DNA from: Deltaproteobacteria bacterium
GTDB taxonomy: Bacteria > Desulfobacterota > Binatia > HRBIN30 > JACQVA1
Reading direction: 5' to 3'
Assembly (NCBI GenBank): GCA_016178705.1
Contig: JACOST010000024.1
Coordinates: forward strand, 62,001 to 126,000
DNA: 64,000 nucleotides
In this document: piece by piece, positions 21,471 through 31,940 of the stretch
How the letters are laid out: the number at the start of each line of letters is the position of its first letter
Position numbering within the stretch: position 1 is the stretch's first letter
Translations under genes and position numbers: made by a program
The notes under the pieces: model-generated
Told to the model about the DNA's origin: nothing
Database searches by the model: none
The model's input: only the letters and a program-made list of their open reading frames with translations

Positions 21471-24400
21471 ACCAGGCCCGACCACGAATGCCCAGAGCCA
21501 AGCCGGTCCTCGCTCGCAAGCGCGCATTGCGCGCGGCCACTGCCACCTCACGGGAATCGCAGCGGCGATATGAGGCGCTGGTCGCCTCCCTCGACGGAAT
21601 CGTATGGGAAGCCGATGCGACGACGTTTCAATTCTCCTTCGTCAGTCAGCAAGCGGAGCGGCTCCTCGGCTATCCCGTCGCTCGCTGGATTGCCGAGCCC
21701 AATTTTTGGAGGGACCATCTTCACCCGGAGGACCGCGAGTGGGCGGTGGCGTTGTGCCTAGCAGCCACTCAGCAGCAGAGCGCTCACGATCTTGAATACC
21801 GGATGATCGCCGCCGATGGGCGAGTGGTGTGGCTGCGCGACATCGTCAGTGTGGTGGTCGAGAACGGTCGCGCCACCGCGCTGCGCGGCATCATGGTGGA
21901 CATCAGCCGGCGCAAGGAGACCGAGGCAGCCCTGCGCGAGAGTCAGGAGCGCCTGCAGCTCGCCGTCGACGGCTCGAACACCGGGCTGTGGGACTTCGAT
22001 GTCCGCACCGGCTGCTCGCATTACTCCCCGGCGTGGAAGCGCATGCTTGGATACCGCGAGGACGAGATCACCGGGAGCCTTCGAGAATGGAACGCCTTGG
22101 TGCATCCCGACGACCGGGAGCGGCTGGCGACGGTGTTCCAACAGCATCTCGACACGGCAGCGGCACCCACCGTTCCCTACGAGATCGAACTGCGACTCCG
22201 CCACAAGGACGGCTCGTATCGCTGGATGCTCAGCCGCGCCAAGGTATTGCTCGACGAGGCCGGCCGACCCTATCGCATGCTTGGGGCGCACGTCGACATC
22301 ACCGAGCGCAAGCACGCCGAGCAGGCGCTGCGCGAAAGTGAAGAGCGCTTCCGCACGGTGATCGAGCACAGCATGGACGCCGTCACGCTCGTCGGCGCCG
22401 ACGGCACCGTGCGCTACCGCAGTCCCTCCGGCAGTCGCATCCTCGGCTACGCGCCCGAGGATGGCGCGGGGCAGAACGTGTTCCGCCGCATTCATTCCGA
22501 TGACGCGCCCGGCATCGCCGCAGACTTCGCCCGCATCCTCACCACGCCCGGCGGCAGCCAGCGCTCAGATCTCCGGGTTCAGCACGGCGACGGATCTTGG
22601 CGGTGGATTGAAGCCATTGCCACCAATCTCCTGCACGAGCCGGGCGTCCAAGCGATCGTGGCGAACTACCGCGACGTCACCGAGCGCAAGCGCGCAGAAG
22701 ACGAACTGCGGGCCAGCGAGGCGCGCCATCGCGCCGTCTCCGAGCTCATCTCGGACGCCGCCTACTCGGTGCGCGTCGAACCCGACGGATCATTGCAGCT
22801 GGAGTGGAGTGTCGGCGCATTTGAACAGATCACCGGCTATCCGCCGGAAGAGTTGAACGGGGCCTCTAGCTGGGTGAAGTTCGTGCACCCCGACGATTTT
22901 CCAAGCGCCTTCGATACCCTGGATCGGTTGTTTAGCGGCGAACCGATGAAGCTTGAAAGCCGCATCGTGACCAAAAACGGTGCGGAACGATGGTTGCGTT
23001 CAACTATCCGCCCTATCGTCGACGACGCCGAAGGCCGTGTGGTGCGCTTCATCACCGCGATTCAGGACATCACCGAGCGCAAGAGTGCCGAGGAAGCGCT
23101 GCGTCGCAGTGAACAGCGGCTCCGGTTTGCGCTCGAAGCGGGTCAGGTCGGCACGTGGTCCACCGATCCCACCACGGATTCCGTCGAGTGGTCCGAGAGC
23201 CTCGAACGAATCGCCGGCCTCGCCCCGGGGACCTTCGGGAAGACTCTCGACGCCGCGCTGCGCCTGATCCATCCGGACGATCGAGCCGCCGTGATCGAGG
23301 CGCGAAACCGCGCGATCGTGGGCGCCGATGTCGAGCTCGATTTTCGCATCGTGCGGCCGGATGGCAGCGTGCGCTGGCTGGTCACCCGCGGGCAGTTCAT
23401 GCGCGCCAGTGTTGGCCAGCTCCCGATCATCATGGGGGTCGCGATCGACATCACCGAACGCCGGCAGGCGCAGATGGCGTTGCGCGCGAGTGAAGAACAC
23501 TACCGTTCGCTGATCGAGAACTTGAATGACGGCCTGTTCACGGTGAACGTGCAGGGACAGTTCACCTACGTCAGTCCCGCCATGGAGCGCATGTCGGGCT
23601 ACTCGTTCGAAGAGTTGGCCGGCCGGCCGTTCACCAACTTCGTCCATCCCGACGACCTGCCCGGGTTGCAGGCCAGTCTGGAACGCACCGCCGCGGGGCA
23701 ACTGGAACCGTATGAGTTCCGCACGTTCAACAAGGCCGGGAGTGTGCTGCACATCCGTTCTTCGAGTCGCCCCCGGTTCGTGGGCGATCAGTTCGCCGGC
23801 TTCAGCGGGATTGTCAGCGACATCACGGAGCGCAAGCGCGCGCAGGTCGCGTTGCAAGAGAGTGAGGAGCGCTACCGCCAGCTGGTCGAGCTCGCCCCCG
23901 ACGCGATCGTGGTTGACCGCGGCGGGCGGATCGCGTTCGTCAACTCGGCTGCCGTCTCGTTGCTCGGTGCTGCCGAAGCCGGAGACCTGGTCGGCAAACC
24001 GATCCTGGACTTCGTGCATCCCGACTACCACGCGCTGGTTGCGGAACACGTTCGCGCTATGGCGGACGAACCGAAACTGGTGCGCCGGGCAGAAGAGAAA
24101 ATCGTCCGGCTCGACGGCACGGTGCTCGACGTCGAAGTGGCGGCGATGGCGCTCCCCTACGAAGGCGAACGGGCCGTTCAGGTGGTGATTCAGGACATCA
24201 GCGAGCGCAAGCGCGCGGGAGCGGCATTGGTGGCGAGTGAACAGCGCTATACCGACCTCTTCGAGAGCGCGCACGATATTGTCTACCGTCACGACCTGGC
24301 CGGTAACTTCGTGGCGATCAACCGAGCGGCCGAGCAGATCAGCGGCTACACCCGCGAGGAACTGCTGGTCATGAACATTACTCAGGTGATCGTGCCCGAA

Positions 24401-25402
24401 GATCTCGCCCGCATCCACGCAGAGATCGGCCGCATGATCGCAGGCGAGGAATCCCCAACAGCCCTGGAGTTCGAGATTCTGACCAAGGACGGCCGTCGCG
24501 TGGCGCTCGAAAACAACCCCCGGCTGATCTCGGACAACGGGGAGCCGGTCGGCGTGGAAGGCATCGCGCGCGATGTCACCGAGCGCCAGCGCGCCGCCAC
24601 GGAGATCCGGCAGCTCAACGAGTCACTGGAGCGGCGAGTGCGCGAGCGGACGGCCGAACTCGAAGCGGCAAACAAGGAACTGGAGGCGTTCAGCTATTCG
24701 GTCTCGCACGACCTACGCGTGCCCCTGCGCGCGATCGACGGATTCAGCAAGGCGCTGGTCGAAGACTGCGCCGCGCGGCTCGATGACGATGGCCACCACT
24801 ACCTGGCGAGGATCCGTGCCGCGACTCACCGCATGGGCATATTGATCGATGCGTTGCTCGGGTTATCACGCCTGAGCCGCAGCGATCTCCATCGCACGCG
24901 GGTGGATGTGAGTGAACTCGCCCGCAACATCACCATGGAATTGCTCGCCACCGCGCCCGAACGACAAGTCGAGTTCATCATCGCGCCCGGGATTGTGGCC
25001 AACGCCGATGCGCGCCTGGTGCGCCTGGTGCTGGAGAACCTCCTCGGCAACGCGTGGAAGTATACGACTCGGCACGCCAGTGCGCGGATCGAGGTGGGAT
25101 GGGAAGGCGCAGGCGCCGGGGGTCGGGGATCAGAGGTCGAGCGACAATCTGAACGTGCCCCGGCTGCAAGCCTCCAGTCCCCATCATCCGTGTTCTTCGT
25201 TCGCGACGACGGTGCGGGGTTCGATATGGCGTTCGCCGACAAATTGTTCGCCATCTTCCAGCGCCTGCACACGGCGCGCGAATTCGACGGCAATGGGATC
25301 GGGCTCGCCACGGTCAAACGCATCGTTCACCGCCACGGTGGACGCATCTGGGCCGAAGGCGCGGTCGAACAGGGAGCGACGTTCTATTTCACGCTTGGCT
25401 GA
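21467..25402 (+). CDS. Sensor histidine kinase with eight tandem PAS domains
   Basis: A 1311-residue, apparently soluble kinase. Eight PAS/PAC units follow one another, each of about 125 residues and most closed by a DITERK-type motif. They start with [20 protein letters not shown] (a close relative of the first PAS of the previous gene) and end with the unit before [12 protein letters not shown] coiled coil ([19 protein letters not shown]) leads to His[20 protein letters not shown] with His 1081, then HATPase N box [12 protein letters not shown]1 RDDGAGFD and G2 GNGIGLATV. No receiver is fused. The ATG at 21467 is chosen because it overlaps the stop of the preceding frame (ATGA); the longer frame from 21380 lies in that gene. 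A short repeat-derived insert sits between N and G1 (see 25118-25145). Confidence 0.92.
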   Translation: MNQARPRMPRAKPVLARKRALRAATATSRESQRRYEALVASLDGIVWEADATTFQFSFVSQQAERLLGYPVARWIAEPNFWRDHLHPEDREWAVALCLAATQQQSAHDLEYRMIAADGRVVWLRDIVSVVVENGRATALRGIMVDISRRKETEAALRESQERLQLAVDGSNTGLWDFDVRTGCSHYSPAWKRMLGYREDEITGSLREWNALVHPDDRERLATVFQQHLDTAAAPTVPYEIELRLRHKDGSYRWMLSRAKVLLDEAGRPYRMLGAHVDITERKHAEQALRESEERFRTVIEHSMDAVTLVGADGTVRYRSPSGSRILGYAPEDGAGQNVFRRIHSDDAPGIAADFARILTTPGGSQRSDLRVQHGDGSWRWIEAIATNLLHEPGVQAIVANYRDVTERKRAEDELRASEARHRAVSELISDAAYSVRVEPDGSLQLEWSVGAFEQITGYPPEELNGASSWVKFVHPDDFPSAFDTLDRLFSGEPMKLESRIVTKNGAERWLRSTIRPIVDDAEGRVVRFITAIQDITERKSAEEALRRSEQRLRFALEAGQVGTWSTDPTTDSVEWSESLERIAGLAPGTFGKTLDAALRLIHPDDRAAVIEARNRAIVGADVELDFRIVRPDGSVRWLVTRGQFMRASVGQLPIIMGVAIDITERRQAQMALRASEEHYRSLIENLNDGLFTVNVQGQFTYVSPAMERMSGYSFEELAGRPFTNFVHPDDLPGLQASLERTAAGQLEPYEFRTFNKAGSVLHIRSSSRPRFVGDQFAGFSGIVSDITERKRAQVALQESEERYRQLVELAPDAIVVDRGGRIAFVNSAAVSLLGAAEAGDLVGKPILDFVHPDYHALVAEHVRAMADEPKLVRRAEEKIVRLDGTVLDVEVAAMALPYEGERAVQVVIQDISERKRAGAALVASEQRYTDLFESAHDIVYRHDLAGNFVAINRAAEQISGYTREELLVMNITQVIVPEDLARIHAEIGRMIAGEESPTALEFEILTKDGRRVALENNPRLISDNGEPVGVEGIARDVTERQRAATEIRQLNESLERRVRERTAELEAANKELEAFSYSVSHDLRVPLRAIDGFSKALVEDCAARLDDDGHHYLARIRAATHRMGILIDALLGLSRLSRSDLHRTRVDVSELARNITMELLATAPERQVEFIIAPGIVANADARLVRLVLENLLGNAWKYTTRHASARIEVGWEGAGAGGRGSEVERQSERAPAASLQSPSSVFFVRDDGAGFDMAFADKLFAIFQRLHTAREFDGNGIGLATVKRIVHRHGGRIWAEGAVEQGATFYFTLG
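25118..25145. repeat. Heptamer-like repeat inside the eight-PAS kinase ATPase domain
   Basis: Four 7-base units related to GGGGGTC follow one another. They lie between the N box and G1 box, exactly where the preceding kinase gene carries its own heptamer insert. Here the whole insert keeps the frame and encodes a Gly/Ser/Glu-rich loop. Confidence 0.6.
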
Positions 25403-25439
25403 GTGTTGATTTCGATTTTCGATTTGAGAAGGTGCCCCG

Positions 25440-25679
25440 GTGATCCTCCGCTTGTACACTCGCGTTGACTGCCACTTGTGCGACGAGATGAAGGCGGTGG
25501 TCGCGCCGCTGGCACTCCAGTTTGGTGCCACCGTCGAGCAGATCGATGTCGACAGCGATCCCGCGCTCGCCGCCGCGTTCGGCGCAGAAGTTCCGGTTTT
25601 GTTCATCGACGACCGCAAAGCGTTCAAGTACCGTGTCACGCCGCATGAGCTGCGCGCGCGGCTACAGCGAGCGCGCTGA
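25440..25679 (+). CDS. Glutaredoxin-like thiol-redox protein (DUF836 type)
   Basis: A 79-residue single thioredoxin-fold domain: first strand LRLYTRVDCHLC with a CHLC dithiol at residues 11-14, a cis-Pro segment VPVLFID and the final helix HELRARLQ. This size and motif match small glutaredoxin family proteins of the DUF836 group, which probably reduce disulfides or glutathionylated proteins. The start is GTG with GGTGCCCCGG before it, so no good ribosome site is seen. It is convergent with the radical SAM gene, six bases apart. Confidence 0.85.
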   Translation: MILRLYTRVDCHLCDEMKAVVAPLALQFGATVEQIDVDSDPALAAAFGAEVPVLFIDDRKAFKYRVTPHELRARLQRAR

Positions 25680-25685
25680 GCGCGC

Positions 25686-26870
25686 TCACACAACCTTGAT
25701 GCGGGCGGCGAAGTAGCGGTCGATTGGCTCGGCCGCGCCGGCAGCGATCAGTTTCTGATATGGACCTGGCACGTAGGCGCAAAACGGATCCGATTCGAGA
25801 TAGTCGCGGGTCAGGCTGAAGGCACGCGCGCGTGAACCACCGCAGACTGCGCGGAACTCACACACGCCACACTTGCCCTTGAGTTGCGAGTAGTCGCGGA
25901 GCGTCCGGAACAACTCGCTGTCGCGATAAACGGTCGCCAGCGCGGTCGCTCTCACATTGCCGGCGGACAGCGGCAGGAAGCCGCTCGGAAAAATGTCGCC
26001 GGTGTGCGAGACGAACACGAAGCCGTTGCCGTCGTTGACGCTCTTGGCGGCGCGCGACCCGCCCCCTTTGATGGCGAAACCGACGCCGCGCCGCGGCGAC
26101 ATAGGCTGATTGCTACGCCGAGCCGCGGTGCGCCGCTGCAGCAGGAAGCGCCGGTAGTGCGGCGCCGCCGTGCTCTTGATATCGAACGAAACGCGTTGCG
26201 ACAGCGCGAGCATCTTTTCGAAGACCACTTCGTACTGTGCGGCGCTGATCTCGTCCTCTGGTCGGCCGCGCCCGGTCGGCACTAGGAAGAACACGCTCCA
26301 CAAGTCGATACCGAGCCCGCTCATCAATTCGGCCATCGAGTCGAAGTGTTCGAAGTTGAAACGCGTGACGGTGGTGTTGACCTGGGTCGACAAGCCGATG
26401 CGGCGGGCGTGACCCAGCATGCCGAGCGACCAATCGAACGAACCGCGCACGCGGCGAAAGCGATCGTGCGTCTCCGCGTTCGGCCCGTCCAGACTGACGG
26501 CCATGCGAGCGAGGCCGGCTGCCTTGAGTCGGTCAATCACCGTCGGCGTCATCAGCGGCGTGCCCGACGGCGTCATCGTCATGCGCAAGCCGAGGCGATC
26601 GCCATGACCAATGATCTCGAAGATGTCCGGTCGCTTGATCGGATCGCCGCCGGTGAGCACGAACAACGGGCTACCGAACTCGGCGGTCTGATCGAGGAGC
26701 TGGAACGCTTCGGCGGTGGTCAGCTCGCGCGGATCACGGAACGCCACCGCCTCGGCGCGGCAGTGAACGCAGGCGAGATCACAGGCGCGGGTGACTTCCC
26801 AGATGACGATGAATGGTACGCGGTCGAAGTCGACGCCGGAGAGATCGGGGTGCGTGCGGGTCGGGGTCAT
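25686..26870 (-). CDS. Radical SAM/SPASM protein (TIGR04053-like)
   Basis: A 394-residue radical SAM enzyme. The 4Fe-4S/SAM cluster motif CDLACVHC lies near residue 30, followed by FVLTGGDPIKRPDI. A C-terminal SPASM-type cysteine cluster is seen in GKCGVCEFRAVCGGSRARAF plus a later Cys (DPFCAYVPGP). The layout fits the peptide- or heme-modifying branch (NirJ/PqqE/AhbD relatives), and the length and segment FVFVSHTGDIFPSGFLPL fit the TIGR04053 family, whose substrate is unknown. No short precursor peptide gene and no other heme genes are seen next to it. The adjacent thiol-redox protein is transcribed toward it. Confidence 0.87.
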   Translation of the reverse strand: MTPTRTHPDLSGVDFDRVPFIVIWEVTRACDLACVHCRAEAVAFRDPRELTTAEAFQLLDQTAEFGSPLFVLTGGDPIKRPDIFEIIGHGDRLGLRMTMTPSGTPLMTPTVIDRLKAAGLARMAVSLDGPNAETHDRFRRVRGSFDWSLGMLGHARRIGLSTQVNTTVTRFNFEHFDSMAELMSGLGIDLWSVFFLVPTGRGRPEDEISAAQYEVVFEKMLALSQRVSFDIKSTAAPHYRRFLLQRRTAARRSNQPMSPRRGVGFAIKGGGSRAAKSVNDGNGFVFVSHTGDIFPSGFLPLSAGNVRATALATVYRDSELFRTLRDYSQLKGKCGVCEFRAVCGGSRARAFSLTRDYLESDPFCAYVPGPYQKLIAAGAAEPIDRYFAARIKVV

Positions 26871-27005
26871 TCTGTCTATCGTATTCAGGCTTCATGCCAT
26901 CAGACCCGTTCACGGCACACGTCGCGTCGCGCCGCCACCGTACTCAGAATTGCAAAGCCATCGCGCTCGCAGCCGCGGGGTTGAGAATGCGAGAATTGCG
27001 ACGCG

Positions 27006-28001
27006 CTAGAAGAACACCCCGCTACGCTCGCGCAGGCCACGATCGATCATCACGTGGATTGCGGCTTTCACTTTATCGACCTGCCGCTCGATCACGCGAT
27101 CCTCGTCGTTGGGGTCGCCCTCGAAGTGCAGCGGCTTGCCGAAATAGATGCGGTACTTCGTCGGGAACGGAATCATCCCCAGCGGTCCGAGCCACGGCCA
27201 GGTGAGCGTGATCGGAAACGCCGGCATGCCGAGCAGTTGCCCGAGCCATTTCAGATTCGCGATCGCCGGCGCCTGCTCTTCCGAGCCGACGACCGCCACC
27301 GGCACGATCGGCGTGTGAGTTTCGAGCGCTAAGCGCATGAAGCCGAGGCCGAACTCTTGCAATTGATAGCGCTGGCTGAACAGCTTGTTCATGCCGCGCA
27401 CACCTTCGGGAAAGGCGATGACCGCCTCACCGTTGTGCAAGAGATCGACGCAGTTCTTCGGCGTGCCCACCACGGAGCCGGTGCGCACCATCAGTTCGCT
27501 GATGAACGGCACGGTCGGCAACCAGTACTCGCCCATGCCGCGCACGATGCGCGGCGGCTCGGCTTCGAGAAACGTGGCGGTGCCGATCATCGCCGCGTCA
27601 ATCGCCACCTGCCCGGCGTGATTGCCGATGATCAACACACGGCCGGCGGGCACATGCTCGACGCCGTGAGTCTGGACACGGAAGTAGTAGCGATACGCCA
27701 ATGCGCTGGCGACGAGCGCGCGCCGCGCGGTGTCGGGGCGCAGCCCCCATGGATCATAGCCGAAGCTGTTGAGCTTGAGCGGCACGCGCTCGATGCGCTC
27801 AGCCACTTCCTTGTTCAAACTCCGAATCACCGACGGATCGACCGCGTCGGCGAGTTGGGAGAGGAACTCGCCAACCTGATCGAACACGTCGGGCTGATGC
27901 TTCGCGGCGCGCTTGGGTTTGGTCGTCGGCGCGGAGTCCGCGCGCTCGTGTGTCGCCACAGCGCGACGTCGTGCTGCCAATGACTCGACTCGAACCGCCA
28001 T
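27006..28001 (-). CDS. Lysophospholipid acyltransferase family protein (PlsC-like)
   Basis: A 331-residue acyltransferase of the glycerolipid type. The catalytic motif is LIIGNHAGQVAIDAAMIG (NHxxxxD) and the glycerol-phosphate motif is VIAFPEGVRGMNKLF, followed by PIVPVAVVGSEEQAP. An N-terminal basic, proline-poor extension of about 60 residues precedes the domain. Members acylate lysophosphatidate or related lipids at the inner membrane. The ATG at 28001 is chosen because GAGGAGG lies just before it; a GTG at 28022 directly after the previous stop codon is possible. It is probably co-transcribed with the SDR gene before it. Confidence 0.85.
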   Translation of the reverse strand: MAVRVESLAARRRAVATHERADSAPTTKPKRAAKHQPDVFDQVGEFLSQLADAVDPSVIRSLNKEVAERIERVPLKLNSFGYDPWGLRPDTARRALVASALAYRYYFRVQTHGVEHVPAGRVLIIGNHAGQVAIDAAMIGTATFLEAEPPRIVRGMGEYWLPTVPFISELMVRTGSVVGTPKNCVDLLHNGEAVIAFPEGVRGMNKLFSQRYQLQEFGLGFMRLALETHTPIVPVAVVGSEEQAPAIANLKWLGQLLGMPAFPITLTWPWLGPLGMIPFPTKYRIYFGKPLHFEGDPNDEDRVIERQVDKVKAAIHVMIDRGLRERSGVFF

Positions 28002-28022
28002 GATGCGCCTCCTCGGTGACAC

Positions 28023-28940
28023 TCAATTGCGAACGCTTGCAAAAGTCTCTTCGAGCGAGAACCGCGGCGTAAAACCGGCCGCAGCCTCGAAGCGACTTCC
28101 ATCCAGCGTGCAGGGATACTTGACGAAGTCGATCACCCCCGGCGGGAACGGGTACATGCCGAAGCGGAACAGCGCCGTGACGGCAGGACGCGTGATGAAT
28201 TCCGGCAGCGGCACCGCCAGGCCGCCGGTGGCGCGGATCGCGACCGAGAGCGGCACCGCCGGCGGGCCAACGACGTTGTAAATCCCGCGCAGGTTCGTCG
28301 CGATCGTGCGCCCAATCGCGTCGGCGACATCTTCTTCGTGAATGAACTGCATCATCGGATCGAACCCCATCACTGTCGGCACCAGATCCAACCCGAGGTA
28401 GCGACCGATCGCGCTGCTCACGTCGTAGCCGAGCACGCTGACCGGTCGCAGGACGGCGGTGTGGATCTTGGGATAGCGCCACAGATACGCGCCGGCGAGC
28501 GTGTCGACTTCGACCAGGTCACGCACCTCCGGATAAGTGCGGCTGGCGTTGAGCGGATAATTTTCATCCATGTAGAAGGGGTTCTCCGGCAGCGCGCCGT
28601 AGACGTACGAACTGGAGAAGATGATCAATTTCTTCACGGCGTACTCGACCGCAAGCTCCAGCAGGCGCGTGGTGCCGGCAACGTTGACCTCGTGCCGGGT
28701 CGTCGGATCGTCGTCGAAGTGACGAATGAACGCGAGGTGAACAATGGCGTGGGGCTTCTCGCGCCGGATCACATCCTCGAAGCGTTTTTTGCGATGATCG
28801 ACTTGATAGAAGCGGACCTCGCGCGGCCGGTTCTCCCACGGCACACGGTCGACCCCAACGACGTCGTAGTCGCCGTGCAAGCGCCGCGCGAGCAACCGTC
28901 CCAGCCCGCCGGCGATGCCGGTGATCAGCACCTTTTCCAT
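28023..28940 (-). CDS. NAD-dependent epimerase/dehydratase family protein (extended SDR)
   Basis: A 305-residue extended short-chain dehydrogenase. The Rossmann motif is LITGIAGGLGRLLARRL (GxxGxxG) and the adenine-binding VHLAFIRHF follows at about residue 70. The Ser region reads IFSSSYVYGA. The usual catalytic YxxxK appears as YPEVR (in the segment TYPEVRDLVEVD), with Arg where Lys is expected, so it may be an atypical SDR that binds but does not turn over sugars, or the true motif is shifted. It is followed by the acyltransferase gene without a gap, suggesting a joint lipid or envelope role. Substrate unknown. Confidence 0.85.
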   Translation of the reverse strand: MEKVLITGIAGGLGRLLARRLHGDYDVVGVDRVPWENRPREVRFYQVDHRKKRFEDVIRREKPHAIVHLAFIRHFDDDPTTRHEVNVAGTTRLLELAVEYAVKKLIIFSSSYVYGALPENPFYMDENYPLNASRTYPEVRDLVEVDTLAGAYLWRYPKIHTAVLRPVSVLGYDVSSAIGRYLGLDLVPTVMGFDPMMQFIHEEDVADAIGRTIATNLRGIYNVVGPPAVPLSVAIRATGGLAVPLPEFITRPAVTALFRFGMYPFPPGVIDFVKYPCTLDGSRFEAAAGFTPRFSLEETFASVRN

Positions 28941-28993
28941 CGCGGCGCGAATCTAATCCGTTCGCACCAGCCAGGCAATCGAAGGACGACCGC

Positions 28994-30076
28994 TCACCGC
29001 GAAGACGCGGCGGCACTGAGCAGCAGCACACGCGAAGCGTCAGCGAGTTCGGAGTGCCCACCAAGCTGTTGCTCCAGTGCGGAGAACGGGTCGGCCGCAC
29101 CGTCGGCCGCGTGCAGGACGGTGGCGATGGTCTGCGCCAGGTCACCGTGCTCGCGCTCGAATATCGCCTCGAACAGAGCGAGCCGGTCGTTGTAAAGCTG
29201 GTAGTGGAGAATGCGCGCGTTGTTGAGCGGCGCGCGGCCGAAGTCGACGTAGAGATTGGTCTGCAGCGGCAGCGCGCGAAAGTCGGTCTGCATGCGGGCG
29301 AAGAGACGCTGGCGTTCGGGTTCGTCAATTCCACGCGCGTAGGCGTCATGCAGGCGCGTCGTCGCGTCGCCGAGGAACGTCGAGAACGCCAGCGCGTCGT
29401 TCCACAGCTGGTGCGCCCTAGCGGCGCCGTCCGTGTCGTAGCGACCTTCAAAGAATGCCAACGCTCCGCGGTAGCCGACGAAGTCGGCGAACGACTCGTT
29501 GAACGCGCCCTGCCCTGTCAGGTAGCGCGTGTTGTGCGTCAGTTCGTGGATGACGATGCTGGTCAAGCTGACCCCGTCGAAGTGCAACAAGTTTGACAGC
29601 AACGGATCATCGAACCAGCCCAAGGTGCTAAAGGCCACCGACGGCTGCACCACCGTATCGTAGCCTTGCGCTTCGAGCGCGGCGGCGGCTTCACGCGCGT
29701 CATTCTCGTCGAAGAATCCCTGATACGGCACCGCTCCTACGATGGGAAACCAGCGAGTCACAAGCTCCAGACGGTCGCGGTGCGCGGCGACGACGACGTG
29801 AACGACCTGATCGGCATCGACGCGCGTCAGGCTGGTGAAGCTGCCGCCAACGCGCAAGCGCAGCGTGTCGCGCGCGAACCCGCGCGCATCGAGCACGAGC
29901 TGCAGCTTGTGTTTCGTCTCGGCGTTGAGGTCGGGCTGCTGCAACACCCGTTCGATCGGCTCGCGTCGCCACAGAATACGAGCCTCTTCGTAACTTGAGC
30001 GCAACACGTACAGCGACGACGCGCAGCCGCTGAGCGGCAGCACGACAACCAGCAGCGCGAGCGTGACCCGATGCAC
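28994..30076 (-). CDS. Putative aminopeptidase lipoprotein (PF10023-like)
   Basis: A 360-residue protein, if the GTG at 30076 is used, starting MHRVTLALLVVVLPLSGCAS with a lipobox LSGC, so it is probably an outer-membrane lipoprotein. The zinc-protease motif is IVIHELTHNTRYL, and a downstream glutamate lies in FNESFADFVGYRGA, the pattern of the putative aminopeptidase family PF10023. The open frame extends upstream to 30184 but has no signal or ribosome site there. Its start lies 19 bases after the ABC transporter stop, so it is probably the last gene of that operon. Confidence 0.8.
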   Translation of the reverse strand: MHRVTLALLVVVLPLSGCASSLYVLRSSYEEARILWRREPIERVLQQPDLNAETKHKLQLVLDARGFARDTLRLRVGGSFTSLTRVDADQVVHVVVAAHRDRLELVTRWFPIVGAVPYQGFFDENDAREAAAALEAQGYDTVVQPSVAFSTLGWFDDPLLSNLLHFDGVSLTSIVIHELTHNTRYLTGQGAFNESFADFVGYRGALAFFEGRYDTDGAARAHQLWNDALAFSTFLGDATTRLHDAYARGIDEPERQRLFARMQTDFRALPLQTNLYVDFGRAPLNNARILHYQLYNDRLALFEAIFEREHGDLAQTIATVLHAADGAADPFSALEQQLGGHSELADASRVLLLSAAASSR

Positions 30077-30095
30077 CGCGCACCCGTCGCCGCGG

Positions 30096-31940
30096 CTACT
30101 TCGCAGCGCCGGCGCGCAGTTCGGCGGGTGCGGCGGCGGCCGGGCGGTTATACTGCAACTGATACAAACGGAAGTACAGTCCACGCTGCGCGATCAGCTC
30201 GGCGTGCGAGCCGCTCTCGCGGAGTTGGCCGTGGTGCATGACGAGAATGCGGTCGCTGTGTTCGATGGTCGACAGGCGATGGGCGATCACCACCGCGGTG
30301 CGACCTGCCATCAATTTTTCGAGCGCGTCTTGAATCAACAACTCGGTTTCGGTGTCGACGCTGGCGGTGGCCTCGTCGAGAACGAGAATCGCCGGGTCGT
30401 GCGCCAGCGCGCGGGCAAAGGCGAGCAGTTGCCGCTGGCCGGTGGAGATGTTGTTGCCGCGCTCGCGCAACGGTGCATGGTATCCGCCGGCCATGCGCTC
30501 GATGAAGCGGTGCGCGTTGACGATGGTGGCCGCGCGCTCGACGGTCGCCGCGGTGATCTCCGCACGGCCGAGGGTCAAGTTTTCGGTGATGCTGCCGGAA
30601 AACACGAAGACATCTTGCAGCACGACACCGATGCGGCGCCGCAGCGCGGCGAGATTCCACTCGCGCACATCGACGCCGTCGACCAGAACCCGGCCGCGGG
30701 TTGTGTCGTAGGTGCGATTGAGCAGTTTGATGATCGACGTCTTGCCCGCGCCGGTCGCACCGACGATAGCAATCTTCTCGCCCGGCGCGATGACGAACGA
30801 CACGTCGCGCAGTACCCAGTCTTCATTCTTGTAAGCGAAGGAGACGTGCTCGAACTCGATCCGGCCCGACGCATGCTCCGGCACGCGCGCGTTCACGGCG
30901 CTGGTGATGGTGGCGGGCGTATCGAGCAATTGGAAGACGCGCTCGGCGGCGGTCATGGCCGATTGCATCACCGCATACTTGGTCGAGAAGTCGCGGATAG
31001 GCACGAAAAATTTCTGCACGTACTCGATGAACGCGACCAACGTGCCGAAGGCGAACACGCCGGCGACGATCTGCCCACCGCCGTACCAGACGATCAGGGC
31101 GATGGAGATCGCGCTCACGGCCTCGATCATCGAGAACAGCATCGCCTCGTAGATGTTGGACCAGTGATTCGCTTCGCGATGGGAATCGTTGAGCTGATCG
31201 AACAACCGGAACGTCTTGTCTTCGCGCGCGAACAATTGGATCACCGCCATGCCCGAGATGGCTTCCTGGAGATACGCGTTGAGGCGGGCAATGCGCTCAC
31301 GGATCAAGCGGTAGCTCTCGCGCGCCCGCAGGCGGAAGAAATTAATGGCGAGGACCATCAGCGGCAGCAGCGAGAGCGTCACCAACGCCAGCCGCGCATT
31401 GATGGTCATCATGATGACCACGATGCCAAGCAGGGTCACCACGTCCATCAGGATGGTCATGGCCCCGGCGGAAAACATCTCGTTGATGACGTCGACGTCG
31501 GTGGTCAGTCGCGTGAGCACGCGGCCGACGGGATTGCGATCGAAAAACGCCGCCGGCAACGTCTGCACGTGCGCGAAGAGATGCATGCGCAGATCGGCAA
31601 GGCTCTTCTGGGCGACCAGCATCGTCAGGTAGTACTGCAGGTAAAAGAACGCGAAGTCGCCGACAACGCTGGCGGCGTACAGCAAACCCATCGTGCTAAG
31701 GCCGGCGGCGTCCCTGTTGGCAATGTAACGGTCGATGGCGAGCTTGAGAATGTAGGGCTGCGCCAGCGTGAACAACGAGGTCAGCGGCAGGCACGCCAGC
31801 GAGAGCACGAACAGTCCGCGATACGGATGGATGTACTGATACAACCGCCGCATCAGGCGCGCATCGTAGGCTTTGCCGAGTGCGTCTTCTTGGTGCACGT
31901 CGCGCTGGAGGGCGACCGGTGGTGCGGCGACGGTGCTCAC
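30096..31940 (-). CDS. ABC exporter half-transporter, catalytic-Glu subunit
   Basis: A 614-residue fused membrane and ATP-binding protein, six membrane helices in the first 330 residues. The ATPase has Walker A GATGAGKTSI, Walker B AILVLDEATASVD with the catalytic Glu, and the H loop VIAHRLST. The signature motif is the altered STGQRQ rather than LSGGQ. Its ATG overlaps the stop of the partner gene (ATGA). The partner has the complementary change (Glu to Asp in Walker B). Together they match heterodimeric exporters such as TM287/288 or BmrCD with one consensus and one degenerate ATP site. The substrate (lipid or drug) is unknown. Confidence 0.93.
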   Translation of the reverse strand: MSTVAAPPVALQRDVHQEDALGKAYDARLMRRLYQYIHPYRGLFVLSLACLPLTSLFTLAQPYILKLAIDRYIANRDAAGLSTMGLLYAASVVGDFAFFYLQYYLTMLVAQKSLADLRMHLFAHVQTLPAAFFDRNPVGRVLTRLTTDVDVINEMFSAGAMTILMDVVTLLGIVVIMMTINARLALVTLSLLPLMVLAINFFRLRARESYRLIRERIARLNAYLQEAISGMAVIQLFAREDKTFRLFDQLNDSHREANHWSNIYEAMLFSMIEAVSAISIALIVWYGGGQIVAGVFAFGTLVAFIEYVQKFFVPIRDFSTKYAVMQSAMTAAERVFQLLDTPATITSAVNARVPEHASGRIEFEHVSFAYKNEDWVLRDVSFVIAPGEKIAIVGATGAGKTSIIKLLNRTYDTTRGRVLVDGVDVREWNLAALRRRIGVVLQDVFVFSGSITENLTLGRAEITAATVERAATIVNAHRFIERMAGGYHAPLRERGNNISTGQRQLLAFARALAHDPAILVLDEATASVDTETELLIQDALEKLMAGRTAVVIAHRLSTIEHSDRILVMHHGQLRESGSHAELIAQRGLYFRLYQLQYNRPAAAAPAELRAGAAK

